Shown: positions 23,184-36,700 of the stretch, one piece after another
Layout of the letters: every line of letters begins with the position of its first letter
Position numbering within the stretch: position 1 is the stretch's first letter
NCBI GenBank assembly: GCA_022316685.1
Contig: JAKJHU010000024.1
Coordinates: 3,666,501-3,730,500, forward strand
Direction: 5' to 3'
Source of the DNA: Progne subis subis
Lineage: Eukaryota > Chordata > Aves > Passeriformes > Hirundinidae
Length of the DNA: 64,000 nucleotides
Position numbers and translations under genes: made by a program
Notes under the pieces: model-generated
What the model was told of the DNA's origin: nothing
What the model saw: the letters and a program-made list of their open reading frames with translations, nothing else
Database searches by the model: none

Positions 23184-23287
23184 TTTTTTCCACTTCTCTC
23201 TGAGGAAGTCTTTTCCTGAACTGGTTGGGGGAGGGGAGGGGGGCCCCTTGGGAGGATTTCTCCCAAAATCTGCCTGAAACCACCACA

Positions 23288-24443
23288 AAGGGGTTTCCCA
23301 ATTTACAGTACAATGACTTGTGGAGATTGGGACCACTCTTGCTTTTTTGTGCTTCAAGACTCAAGTTGGAAAGGCACTTGTTTACAGGATGACTGCTGCA
23401 TCCTGGTTCCTGGCACTGGTGCTTTGACAGCACCTTTCACCCGTGTAGCAGGTCACTGGGAGTTCAGAACCAGACAGGCTTTTTCATCTGTTGAAACATT
23501 TCCTTGTTGGGGAATAGGACTTGCTATACTGGGAGTCAGCCGGTATATCGTGCTGGTTTATGAGGTCTGCTCTGTTCTTCTACGTAGGCAGAATATTAAA
23601 TAAGCATTTTTTTGTATATAAAGAATGTTTATTTAATTCACTGTACTCACACATAGAGTTACATCTTTGGGTTTCTTTTGTGATTTTTGTATGGCCTTTT
23701 TTGCTGTGTAACCGTCTTCTTCCAACTCTGTTGCATCTTGCCTATGATCTGTAAAGCTAAAAATGATGGAAAAATTCCCAGGGATTTGTAGACTTCTGAA
23801 AACTGAATCCTACTGTAGAAACTGAGTGAATTAAATTGCCCCAATGCCTGTGGTTTTGAGAGTTTTTAAGCCTTCTACATAGGGGAAAAAAAAAGACAAG
23901 ACATTAGGTAAGGAGAAATTGCGCAAGCTGAACCCAGCAGAGCTGCTGTGCTTTACCTATAATTCTTCAAAAGGTGTTTGATCCTTAGATAAAACATTTG
24001 TTAATACTTTCAAGATTTCAACATAACATCTTTAAAGATTTTCTTTCTCTCTACAGTAAAAACCTAATAATATGTCAAAATTTTACTTAAGTGTTAAACT
24101 TCCTTCAATATCTGGAACTATTCACCCTAGGCATTCTATAACAACTATGTAACAGGAATCCTGAATCAGGAAGTAAGAGGATGAAATAAGGCTGGGGTAA
24201 ATCTGGGCTAAATGAGCTGAAGGTTTAGAATAATTTCAGATTGATTTAACTCTCTGACTCTCTTCTAGCAACATGAAAAAGATAATCTTTTTATGTCATT
24301 GATAGGCAAATTTTGGAAAATATTGAATGCAGGGCACAGAAAATAATTAGAAAAATAATGAAAAGATAAAAATGTTCTTTCAGATATAAAATAATGTTAT
24401 TGGATAAACTAAGGTTCTGGAAGCCTTATAGCCTTATTCTCAT

Positions 24444-24445
<2 letters not shown>
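23288..24445. other. Non-coding DNA
   Basis: The stretch after the LTR target duplication shows no gene or repeat family; an A-run lies near 23884-23893. Confidence 0.6.

Positions 24446-24487
<42 letters not shown>
24446..24487. repeat. 42-base T homopolymer
   Basis: An uninterrupted T run with no recognisable retroposed body on either side and no AATAAA-type signal on the complementary strand next to it. Its exact length is likely to be unstable and may be affected by sequencing error. Confidence 0.95.
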
Positions 24488-24490
<3 letters not shown>

Positions 24491-27107
24491 CAGTTTGCAG
24501 GAAATGGAGCAAAGCAGAGCAAACAGAAAAGAGTGGCAGGGTGTTAATTGCAACCTGATAATTAAAGTGAAGCATAGTCAAGGAACAGATATCCTCCCAG
24601 CTTTCAGCATGAAAATGATGATGGGTAACATCTCTGGACTCTCAGCGCTGTTTTGATAACCCTGGGAAGCTGCTGCAGGGAGAGACTCAGTGACACACAA
24701 GACTGTCTGAGAGAGAACACACATTACCAGGTGGGGAATTTAATAAAACTGATTTTTTAATTTAACTTTTTTTTCCATTTCTGCCTTGGTATCTGGGCTG
24801 TTGATGGGTAGGAAATGGAAAGGATGAGCTCCCTTAGTGATAAAAAGTGTGGGAGAGCAGACGATGGTTGCAGGGTAATGGCAACACTGCCTTGTGTCAG
24901 TCACAGATGAGCACTGAGAGATTAAACAGATTAAATTAAAATAAATGTAAGATAATTGAATTCTCTGATATAGGAGAAGGAATCAGAGGAGTATAAAATT
25001 AGGCTTAAGATGGGCATTAATATTTTATTTTTTGTCAGCTCTCTTTTTGGCTTGCCAGAGTCAGAAGCTTTTTGAGTCAGAAGTGAAAACAAAACAAGAA
25101 CACATTCTGAAAAAAACCAAATTATTTATCTGTTTTGTTCGTATAACAGAAGAGTTTTACAGGAAATTTGATTTTTTTTTTTAGAAAGACTATACTTTGA
25201 CACCATCTTAGACTGTAGTTGCTTGGATTTTCTCTATTTTTTAAGCAAGATGACCTAAAATTTGGGTGTCTAAGTGGCTGTTAAAAGTCTTTCAAGTTAA
25301 AATGTTCAGAAGTGTGATGAACTGTGTCAACACAACTGTGATTCATTTCCCAGATTTTGTTGTGGCCTCACAGAGGTGGTGATTAAACTCCCCTTCACTC
25401 GACATGGCCTCCCCCACTTCAAGCACATGTGTTCTATGGAAGAACGTAAATTTGTGAACTCAAGATTTTATATCCAGTCAGCAAGATGGACCACTAAAAT
25501 AGTACAGAAAATAAAAAACATGAAAGTCTGAAGAGCATGATGGGGAGAAGGGAAGTTTTAAAATAATCAGAGAAAATTGAAAGCAAAGCTCTAAGTATGT
25601 GTTGGAGTTTTTTGGGCCTTGTATTTAAGAAAAGAACTGTGAACTTGGAGCAGGGGATGAAGAGTTTGATTTGAATATGAATGTCTGGCAGGGTCTTAGC
25701 AGCATGAAAAGGATAATTTTAGCAGCAGCTTTTGAATAGGGTGGTTGGGTACCAGCTGAGATATAAGTAGGCTACACAGGCTATAGCTAAGATCAAGGAT
25801 GAGGCAAGAAAAAAACACGAAAGGCAGGTGAAATTCACCAGTGTGCAAAAAAGTCCTGCAGAAACATGCGTGACTTTCACTCATGCTTGGATCCTGATTT
25901 ATAAATTTTATTGGAATACCAAGGGTTTGGGTGGCAAACAGAATTTTCCCTCAGGCAGGCAGATTGTATTTTATGGTATCTATTTACAGGCACAGCACCT
26001 GAGAGGGTTTGATGAGCATCTGAAACATAGGAAAGGTTATTAGGATAGGGGTTCTGTTGAGACCTTTCACCAGGGTGAAGGAAGGTGGTTCGTAGTAAAG
26101 ATGAACTTTGCTATCTGGAGTCAAAGGTTATGGCAGGGTACCCAAGAGAGGAGGAAGCCAACATCATCAAGATCCAGTGACAGGCTTAAAAGATTTTTTC
26201 GCACTGGAAAGCTTGTGCTGTAGAAGTAAAATATTGAAACAAATGCAATGACTAGTGAACAAACCAGAACAATATGAAGTGTCTAGCACTTCTTCCTCTT
26301 TTCTAACAAATGCTTTTTCAATTTAGTGATTTCAAATTAGTGATTATTTTTTTCTGAGGAAAATACCATACTAAGCTTAAAGCTTAGTAGGCATAGATGA
26401 ACACTGAAAAAGGCATGCACTGTAGAAGTCTTCAATAATGTTTCCTCCAGCCAACCCATTTGGCAAATAAATGCTCTTGTGTATAGCTTCAAAATATTCT
26501 GTCAGAGGCACTTCACTTTCCGTGGTACACAGAAATGTTTGTTACCTTTGATTTGAAAACAAACAAGCAAAAGCCTTTTTCTTATTCACATTCAGGTCTT
26601 TCATTGCAGGCTATTTAAAAATCTGGCGCTGGCTTTAGCAGAGAAAGAATGAACCTTTTCAACTTCAGCTGGAACACTTGCAAGTTTAATAGTAAGTATA
26701 GCTATTTCCTGGGCCTAAGGCCTTGCTTTACAGGCAATAGAATCCACAATCTCACCATATGTCAGAGAATGATTTTCATATTTATTAACAAAGTAACGAT
26801 GGGTAATTAGGGGGTCTTTGACTCATGAGACTCAGGTATTAAACTGATCAAAAATTAGAGACGCTAAGTTCATTTCTACTGTAGTGTGGTGAAATTAACA
26901 TTTTTGATTTAGGATTGTATTCTGTGTATTTAAGAACATTCTCTGTAAATATCACTGACCATAAACGGTTCTTTTTCTCGCCTTTTCATTATTCCAGCCA
27001 ATGTTACTTAATTTTTTTCATGAAGCTCTTAGAAATTGAATATATTGAATGTTCCTCTACCTTGTAGTATTACTTTATTGTCTATGATGCCACACATTTA
27101 TCATGTT
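24488..27107. other. AT-rich non-coding DNA
   Basis: No gene or repeat family is recognised apart from the palindrome at 26369-26389. Short frames near 25696-25884 and 25828-26043 have no known motif. Confidence 0.6.
26369..26389. repeat. 21-bp palindrome with 10-bp arms
   Basis: TACTAAGCTT and AAGCTTAGTA are exact reverse complements around a single central A, with two AAGCTT sites. It could be a dimeric protein site or chance in AT-rich DNA. Confidence 0.85.
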
Positions 27108-27767
27108 TATGATTTCATAAAATGGTTTAGGTTGGAAGGGACCATAAAGATCATCTGGTTCCAGTCCCTCTGCCATGGGCCGGGGACACTTTCCACTAGA
27201 CAAGGTTGTTCAGACCTACATCCAGCCTGGCCTTGAATGCTTCCAGGGATGGGGCATCCCCAACTTCTCTGGACAACTTCTTCCAGTGTCTCACAATCCT
27301 CAGAGCAAAGAATTTCTTCTCAATATCTTATGGAAACCTCCTCTCTTTCAGTTTAAAGCCATTCCCCCTTGCCCTAACACTGCACACCCCTGTAAAAAAT
27401 CCTTCTTAGAGCCCCCCCCTTTAGGTGCTCAAAGGGTCTCTCTAAGGTCTCTCCAGAGCCTTCTCTTCTCCAGGCTGAACAGCCCCAGCTCTCTCAGCCT
27501 GTTTTTGTAGGAGATGCTCCAGCCCTCTGATCATCTCTGTGGCCTCCTCTGGACTTGCTTTAACAGATCCATGTTCTTCTCTACACTGGGGACCCCACTG
27601 CTGGACACAGCACTGCAGGTTGGGTCTCACCAGAGCAGGGGACAGAGTCCCCTCCCTGCCCTGCTGCCCACACTGCTTTGGATGCAGCCCAGGGTGTAGC
27701 TGGCTTTCCTGGCTGCAAGCTCACATTGCTGGGTCATGTTCAGCATCTCAACCCCCAGGTCGTCCTA
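27108..27767 (-). mobile_element. CR1 LINE 3' portion, 5'-truncated
   Basis: The plus strand shows the complement of a CR1 tail. It includes AAATGGTTTAGGTTGGAAGG and GACCATAAAGATCATCTGG, then CCAGCCTGGCCTTGAATGC, TTCTCCAGGCTGAACAGCCC and GCTGGACACAGCACTGCAGG, in the order expected for CR1 read in reverse. The 3' terminus is at about 27108 and the truncated 5' end at about 27767. It covers the 3'-UTR and the end of the reverse-transcriptase frame. The minus-strand 62-codon frame at 27442-27630 keeps part of that reading but is broken, so the element cannot move itself. This is one of the firmest calls here and supports an avian (or reptilian) origin. Confidence 0.96.
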
Positions 27768-30700
27768 TCCACGGAGAAATGTGAAATGTCCACAAATTCA
27801 AATACGTTGTGGCAACATATTTAATTCTTAAAGGTAGATGTGCTTTCAGTGTAAAGTAAAACAAATGGGAAGATAATTTAGAATCAGCAGTCCTATTAGA
27901 ATGTACCGCCAATGAATATACTTGAAATTCAGTAGAATAGTGTTACATTTTTCCCCACTAAAAATAATGTGACCTGTTTTGAAATTTCTGGCTAAAATTA
28001 AATTTCAGTAAATAACCAGGGAAAAAAAATGAGTCTAACTTGCAACTTTCTTCCCCCATTGTTTTTCAAACAGCACAAATAAATTTTTCATTCAGAATTT
28101 TGGTAATTTTTAGGATCAGAACTTTGGAGAGCTTTCACTGATGAACAAATATGTGAGCTATTTTAAAACCTGAAAATGTGTTTGTAAGTTCTGTAAATAG
28201 GAACAATTGGATACTGATCTCTAAGGAAAATCTGGCCAGGATTTTATGTGCTAAGTGTTCAAGAATCTTTCCCTTAAAGTGTAAAAAATATAGCCTTATC
28301 AAAACAACAACAAAAAAATTGAAAAATATTGAGAATATTCTGCCTTCCCAATTCATGTTTTATTGTCTTCCAGTCTGAGACATCCAAAACCACAAGCAAG
28401 GCAAATCACTATTTCTTGAAATGTTTTCACGTGGCATGTTGTGATGGGAGTACTGTCATGTCCCACTAGCAGTGGAACTTCCCAAATCTCACCTCATCTC
28501 AAATGGCTATTAAAATATATTAAAAATTATAAGCTTAATATCACAACCTTGGAGAAGCAGAGCTATCACATACAGACACAAGTTAGAGATTTCTTTATCC
28601 TTGAGGTAACTACTAATTCCTGGTTTGCACTAGGAAACAATTTTTTACGCTCTATCATTCTCATTAGAAATATATACAAAATACGTATTCTTGTTCTTTT
28701 ACGTGGTCCTTCAGAAAAAGAAAATATGACTTTTTTCATGATATTTTCACTAGGAAGCATATGACTTTTACAATGTGCATCAAGTATTAGTGGAGGAGAG
28801 ATGGAGCTGAGGTGATGTTTGCTATATGTCAGTAGCAGAAGTTTTGATTTCACTGATAAAGGAACTGTAGTGTCAGCTAAATGGGCTTAGAGCAAGTTGG
28901 TTCAGGTCAAATGCACTATAACTATCAGCAGTCTGAATCCCAGAGAGGAAAATAAAGCCTTAAAGCATCAGTAGCCTGTGGCTGAAGCACTTTCCTCTAA
29001 TTTTAGTCTCTAACTGTAGGAAGATATATAGGAAACTGATGGATACAGAGGTTTCCCTGAAATTTCTTCTGGACTAGTGCAGGCTGAAGAGAAGATCCTT
29101 TGTTGGTTGATAGAACATGGCTCAATTTTTCTAGAAGTTTTGCTGATTGAACACTGTTATTAGTTACACATGAATGAAACCCGAGAGTTTAATTTGGGGT
29201 TTTTCTAGGTTTACATCACCACAGATATAGAACAAACTGAATCCATTGTCCAACTTGTCCTTTGAACTTTTATTGCTAAGTTCAATAGACAGCTTTCTGT
29301 ATATGTTAATTTTTAACTCTTAGAGAAAATCTTGAAAACTTGAAATTTCCTTGGAAGAGTGTGGTCTCTGATTCTGATGATAGAACCAAATTGCTCCCAT
29401 CTCTAACAGTGAACAAAGAGAGCTGAAAATATCTGCAAGGGTGTTAATTGTCCTTTGGGGATCTACAGGGAGAGAGACTGAAAAAGAACATTGAAAAATG
29501 GGAAGAATTAAGTTAGTTTCTGGAGTTGAACATGTATTAAATATATTTTTTTACTTCTTAAAACTTTTAGATTATTAATTTAACGTGTTGGACCTACAGT
29601 ATAACCACTTCTAGATTTTTTTTGGAGCAAAAGTAGTAAAGAGGAAATAATAAAGACAAGAAATAAGGGATCTTGTAGGCAGAGTAAAGAGATGGAATTA
29701 AAGCCACTTGCTCTCCTAATGTTCATTTGCTCCTATCGTTCTTCATTTCAGAAGGTGCTTGTATGCATACATCAGGACAGTAAGGCTCATATAAGTCAGA
29801 TCTGATTACAGTTCCCCATGCTTGGCTTCACTCTGTCAAGTGTCCTTGACATCTTTTGGAAACTTTAAATAATTGTGAAGGAAAATTGAACCATCAGTCA
29901 TCAGCGTGAAACAGGAATGCATCGGTTTTGCTGCATGTTGGCCTGTATGTCTTGGAGCCATGGTTTTTAAGTGTGCTTTGTTTGACTTAGGGAGATATTC
30001 AACTGACTAAGGAAAATCCATACCACAACCTAGAAAAAACTTTTCTTATTCCACTCTTTGTTTTGCAATTAGCTATCATAAATTTTTGTTGCAGGAAGAT
30101 CACTCATGCAGCCTAGTTTAGATTTCACATGCTTGTCATATTTAGACAGGAAGGTTTAAGTTATTTCAGAGATGGGCAGTAGTATAAATCTTCTGGCAGT
30201 GACCTGCTCTGGTATATTCTATATATACTATGTATATTTGTATTGTAATAGCTCCTTTATTAATATTTGGGGAAATGAAAATGAAATCAGCATGAGATCC
30301 GTTTAAAAAAAAAGAGTAACATTACTTCCTTCAAGGGATATTCCTCACTATTTTTACATCTAGAGATACTATGCAAGATGTGGATAGAATATGTGGGAAC
30401 AAAGGATATTTCATCTCTTACTTGAATCTTCTCACTTTGGTAACTGCAAAACTGAACAGGAGCTTTGTAGTTGTATTGTTTGATGATATTTCCATAACAT
30501 TTGTGGCTGTCCAACTTTTTTGTGAAATGAAAGTCAGGAAATCTGACTGAATGCATTGTTAACTTTCAAGAGCCTACATTTTACTTCTGCGAAAGCCCTG
30601 TGACGTTTCTATCTTTAAGCGTCCTTGTCCTTAAACTGGGGCAGAAAGAGAGGAACAGGAAAGGAACCTAAAGGGTGACTGTAATTTAAAGATTTCTCTG

Positions 30701-33700
30701 GAGAAGATGAGCAAGATACTGTTTGGTCTGCCAGAAGCTGAAATCAAGCAAATGACTGTTTCAATATGTTGGGCATGATTTCATTCTGTCATCATCCCCT
30801 AGATGGAAAATATGCTGACAGGCTTTGAGTGACCAGTGACATGATCAAAGGGCAGTGTGGTCACAGTATGGTTAGCTGGCACAATAAGGGCACCTTAGAT
30901 AACTAGTCATGCTACTAGTGTAGTGCATTAATTTGTGAAGAATTGACATGGGTATTAATGATGATATTTTAAATTTTTTTTATGTCTTTGCTAGAATGCT
31001 GGTTTTAGCATTGTATATTTGGTTTGCTCTTTTTATTTTACTGTATTTTAGAGTCACATTCTGTTGTGTAACTCTCCAGATGGGTGGGACTACAGGCAGA
31101 GGTATTTGGCTTTTAATGCATAAAGAAAAAACTACCAGACAATAACTGAATTTATGAAGTTTCTCAACAATTAAATATTGAAGGAAAGAAGTAAGTCATA
31201 TGTTAAAAATTATTGTACTCTTTTTACTTGAACATTTTTGTAAAGAAGATAATTTGTTTCCTGATGCTATTTCAGACATTCCTGTAATTATTTTGTGGTC
31301 TTTTCCGGCTGCCCTAATACCAAGCTCCTTTGCATTTTCCTCATTCTATAGGAGCTCTAGGGAATACTCTGTTCCACATCAAGAATGTGCCTCTCTGGCT
31401 GTACTATGGAAAGAAGCGTGCATTATGATTTCTTTTGTTAAGCCCATGCATTTGATCATGTAATGAGGTCGAGGTGTTCTTCACAATGCTTTTATAGCCT
31501 GATGCCCATGACCTGCTATGCCCTAGAAGAGAGAAAAGAGGTAGTTAACTATTTATTAGCTCTCTATATACATGCAGCAAGAGATTACAAGCAGTCACAC
31601 ATTATTAAAGCAGTCTCAGCTGATCATTCAAGCCTTTTATTTGTACATAAAAGTAAGACTGGAACACTTGTAGCTATCCTTTCCTAGACATCCTCTTCAG
31701 GTCTCTCTCTTCTGGGAAACAGAAGTAGTGTGGCTTTTGGCTCTTGGCTTAGACCTGCAATATTTCTTGCCAGTTTATCTCGCCTTTTCTTGTGGTGCTG
31801 TTTAAAAGCTGGTTCAACAATTTTTGCTGCTGCTGTTTTTTTGCTTAACTAATCCTTTAATCCTATTCATAGCTTCTGTTAGAGGGTGAGGTCCTCATAA
31901 TCCTTTTGGGCGAAGTTTTGTTTTTCTTTTATTGTCTTGGCTGGTGTTCATTCAGGAGTGGTTACTAGCCATAAATATATGGCAATTTTTAAGCTAAATA
32001 CAGAGGCAATATTGGAGAATATGCCTTTTGACTGTGAGTTTTACTTTTCTGGTAGTAAGTATGAGCTCAAGAAATTGTGCTGCATGGCTTTGTTGTGCTC
32101 GGTCCCATAACTGCATGCTTACATCTCCAGTTAAAGGAGGGTACCATATAGCTTCTCATGAGGGCTTGGAAATCTCTTTGCAGGCAGAAAGCAAAATATT
32201 AGAGGATTTTAGAAGAGGCCATGTTTACATATCACATTGCTACTTTGCTGGCAGCAGATCCAAATTAAGTAAAACTTCCCAGCTTCTTAGAAAATATAAT
32301 ATGTTCTCTAAGAGTGGCTGAATTAAGAATCTAAAGCTTTGCCTCCCTGCCAGACAAGCAGGAGGCCCTGAGCCAGTGTCATTTTCTGCCAAGAGGGATG
32401 AAGTGGAGGTGACAGGAGCTCTCCTGACAGAGAACTGCTGACCACCAGGACATGGGCTGTTGGTCTCTCTAAATGCAGTATTTCTTTTCCAGGGAATGCA
32501 TTGTGAATTTCAAGCTTTGCTCTTTTTCCTGTTTCTAGCATGCGTGCTGTTGGCAGTGTTATATTTATTGCAATTTTGTTGTCTTGGCAAAAAATTTGAA
32601 AGTGTTTGCATGCCTCAGTGGACCAGTGATAGACTAATGATATGTAGCAACAGTAAATGTTTGTTTTTTCTGCATTGCGATGGTGTTTCATAGGTGCCAT
32701 GCTGGAAAATGGGATCAATGGGATCAATTAATGCTGAAAAATGGGATCGGTCCACTCTGGTAGTTCGGTTATGGATATCCTGCTCTCAAGGGAGGTGGCT
32801 CATGAGTTCAGTGGAGAGAGCCCAGGAACAGCCTGGCAGCTTTAGCATCACCATTTTCCCAATGGAGTTTTTCTTTTGCCTAGAGAAATATCTTGAGTCG
32901 TAACTGTGATTATGGATTGCACTGGCTTTGAGTGCCTGTGTGTGCCCCAAATTATGGACAGTTCATCTTCAGATGATCTGATGAAATGGTGTAGCAATAG
33001 TGCTGCACCAGTCGCACACTTTTGAACTACTGATTCTGCAGATGCTCAATCAGCGCAGAAACCAGACATCCTTCAGCAGTATACACCCTGCAACCAGTTT
33101 GAGTTTTCTAGATCGCACTATAGGAGGAAAAGCCCCAGAAAAGCCAGGAAAATCTGTCCTGCCAAAAGCTGTACACGTGCAGAAACACTTTGTACACGTC
33201 TGGCACAGTGCATTTCCTGACTGTAAAACTTCTCGTACTAGAACGAACAGCTGGTTAATGGAGACATGTGTTTTTCCAACTGAACTTTAATGTCAATTAA
33301 AACCAGAGCTTGTTTATTAAAAACAAAATGGATGCTTTTTCTAGATAATTTTTTGTCAGTCTATGGCATCAGAAGAATCGAGAAGAGAAGATAGTAAATG
33401 TGTGAATCAGGCAAATTACGAAAATTAGACAATGAAACATACTTTTCAAAAGCTATGAAGGATTGTAATTTCAAAACTGTCTAAATTGCTTGATTTTTTA
33501 ACCTACTTTTTTCTAATATATCTCAATTTTTTGGGGGGGTGGTCTCCCTTTCATAAAGAACAGAAAACCTGGTAAATGTTGCAATAGCTATGTAAATATA
33601 TTCCTCCTTAGAACACGATAATCTCAAATGGTACATTATGTTCAACTAATAATTTTTAAAAAAACTATTTTATATAATGCCTAGTGAGATTTTTAGTTTA

Positions 33701-36700
33701 AAAACTTATGACAATTCGACCAAAAAGCCCCCCCAAAATCTGGAAGCATCTAGTCCTGAAAGAGAATAGAGTCTAAACCACTGATACATTACAAATGATT
33801 TCACACCAAAATCTGTACTGACTGTCCAAAAGTTGGAGTTATTTCAATTGCCTTATCCAGGTTGAGATCCCTGGGCACAAAACAAACCATCAGATCAAGG
33901 AACTGTGGCTGAATTTTTCACAAATGAGTAAAAGCTCCTTTATTTTTCCATTCCTGTCTCATAGATCAAAGGGAGCAATTGAGTGCATCTCTGTGCACAT
34001 TCTTTGAGTTGTTGAGTTGTAGTATTGTGAAACTATCCGAAAATGTACCCAATGAAATTTCCCATTTTTGGGGAAGGAATAATTAATGTCCTTTGGGCTT
34101 ACTCAATCTGAGTGCTTTGTGAGAAGCCATGTTCATATGACGAGACCTGAAAGTTTGTGGGATTTGATCTCTGTCATCCTCAGGTAATGCTGAGGGGACA
34201 TCAGGTACGTTGGTATGAATTTTGTTGTTAACCCCCTAAGATTGTGTAAATATTAATTTAACCAGATTAAGCATATGATTGACTTCATCAGCAGGCAAAA
34301 CCAGATCCCACTCCAGGCTAGCCCTGTTTTATACCTGCTGCAGGTCTGGCATTGAAGGTGATGCATAAATTGAGGATGGGATTGAGTTCTGTTCATCTAT
34401 CAGGCTTAGTCCTCAACCTTAAATGTGTACAGAAGGATAATATTGCGTGGCATGTGACCCTTTCATTGGAATCATGCTGAGGATGTGGCAAAGTGAGTTT
34501 CCTGCAGTAATACCCAGGAATAATGCTGGGTTATATTCTTCCAGGTTTGTGTTTCAAGTCGTGGAGATAATTGGAAAACTACAGCTGCACAATATGGAGC
34601 ATGCTGTGTAAGCAGAGATCTAAACACTGTCTACAGAGACACCTAGATACTAGGGTTTGTGTAAGAAAAACTGCTTAATTATGGACACAATAACAAACAC
34701 ATCTGCAGGGAAACACAGAATTCACTGCGAGGAAGTGTCACTGTGATATAATCTACATACATTAATTGCTAGGTAATATTTTTACATTATGCAAATAACT
34801 AAACAAAATACAAACATGCTGTAGCCTTTTAACGAGGAGCTAAAGGCCTAGGACACCTCGTAAAAAATTTTGACAAACACCATTTTAAAGTGATTATGCC
34901 TCTATGCTATAATTTTTAAGATCCTTTGTATTATTAGGAAGTTTTCAAAGGAACTGCAGTCTTTGTTCCCTGATACCTACTTTTCAGGAGCCTGTATGTA
35001 GCTTTCTGCATGGCCAATCCAAAATGCATGAGAGCTGTGATTATTCAGATAAGATGTTACATATGCTGACTTTCAAAACTTTGAGTGATAAGCTATTTGA
35101 TTTTTCTGTATTTTCCTTTTTCTTTTCAGTATTCTCCTCTGATACACTAGTCTTCACTACACTTACGTTATATCCCAACCACAGACATTTTATGTTCTAG
35201 CAGACACAGCTCCTCTGGCACTAGGCAGCATTTCTACCAGTTTAAGCTTCTGGATGCCTCTCAAATCTCACTTGAACAACATATGGAAATCATACTACAA
35301 CTAGTTATATTTTTTGGATATGATTTTGTAAAGAAAATGTGTTCTGTTTGAAACTTGGGGTGAAGGGAGATAAGGAAAACAGAATATAATAAAAAAGACA
35401 CTTCTGGAAAAAAACCCCATATGATCGGGCTTCTAAGCTCTCCTATTCTAATTCAGCAACTACTCTTCTTACATGCAGCAAATCCTTTTATTGGTTATTT
35501 CTTGTTCTTTAATGACTTCACTACAGGGTTGCATGGGTCGATAGGAATGCCTTCTCCAAAATCCATTAACATGGTTCTTGACTGAATGCAGTCCAGGCAT
35601 GTTAATCACCATTATTCTTCAAGAATGTCAGACCTCTCAACTTTTCTATATGTGAATTTCATGTCTGAGGATCGATGTGTTCCTTATTTATACACAGGAC
35701 ACAGTACCTTGCTGGAAATTCATGCTGTGATGTTAGTTTAAAAATCTGCTATACAAAATATGATCAAGATAAAGAAATTTCTTTAATGTTGGGAAAGATT
35801 TATGAACTAAAATTAAAATTATAGTATAATCTGTGCATTTCTTATATAGATGATAGTGCAATTCAAAGAAATTTGAATGATATGTCTCTTCTTTTACTCC
35901 AACACATGCATATTAAAGAGAAACTTTTTTTGATGTGATTGCATCAGGAGAAAAGATATAGCATGATTGATGCCAGTGGGGTTTGACAAATAGCAACTCT
36001 ATAGAAATTATACAAAAATTTCCTTCCATATTTCCTCTCAACTGTTATTCCACTTTGATGAAATAGTAATCTCTCTAATCCATTTCTCCAGCTAGAAAAG
36101 CTTTTTCAGAAACATGCCCTTCCCTGCAGTTATTACCATGATGGAACATTTATTATCCAGCAAATGAGGCATCGCACTCTCTGATAATTTTCCTAAAAAA
36201 AAAAATCTTAGGGATAACTACCTTCTATTGTGCATATCAATGATCAATTAAAATGTGAAAAAAAGCATTTTATATTCTGCACAAAGCAGAATACAGACTG
36301 TTTCACTCATCAATATCCAGTCAGAAATATGTTAAATCTTGTGTGGACAAATGTCTGCCTTGTGCTGAGGGTGGTTGTGGACCCACTCATGCCCAAAACC
36401 AGCAAGGCTGGAACGTGGAGTTGTGAATTATTGTCTTCACGTACAAGAGCCCTGGTCAATTTTCTCTTGAAAAATATGTCTGTAATGCAGTAAATGATTG
36501 TGGCTCTTCACCTTGTGTGTTCCTGAGCTGTTAGGGAAGAGTGAGAAACACAGCTGTAAAAAAATGTACTACCAAAAAACCCTTCCAAAAATACCCCTGC
36601 AAAACTCACCAGTGGGCTTTTTACAAAGCCAGCCCTGCTTAGCTGTTAGCTTTATTTTACAAAAAGGTAAATCACAAGGACTAAATCCACACAGGAGCTC

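Larger units (their letters stand above)
22648..23287 (+). mobile_element. Solo LTR of an avian endogenous retrovirus with 5-bp target duplication
   Basis: The element begins TGTCCTGGGGTGACTG and ends CTGAAACCACCACA, so it has the TG...CA ends of an LTR (640 bp). It is flanked by a perfect direct repeat AAGGG (22643-22647 and 23288-23292), the mark of integration. A 5-bp duplication fits the ERVL-like class in birds (established for that class; assigned here by inference). A polypyrimidine tract lies at 22862-22922 and a polyadenylation signal at 23174-23179, placing the LTR on the plus strand. No internal genes or partner LTR are adjacent, so it is a solo LTR. It looks little decayed, so a fairly recent insertion is possible. 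Confidence 0.93.

Noticed and set aside
24446..24487. Poly-A tail of a processed pseudogene on the minus strand
   Set aside because: No gene body, polyadenylation signal or target duplication could be recognised beside it.
27175..27510. 111-codon plus-strand frame
   Set aside because: It is the antisense reading of a CR1 LINE fragment.
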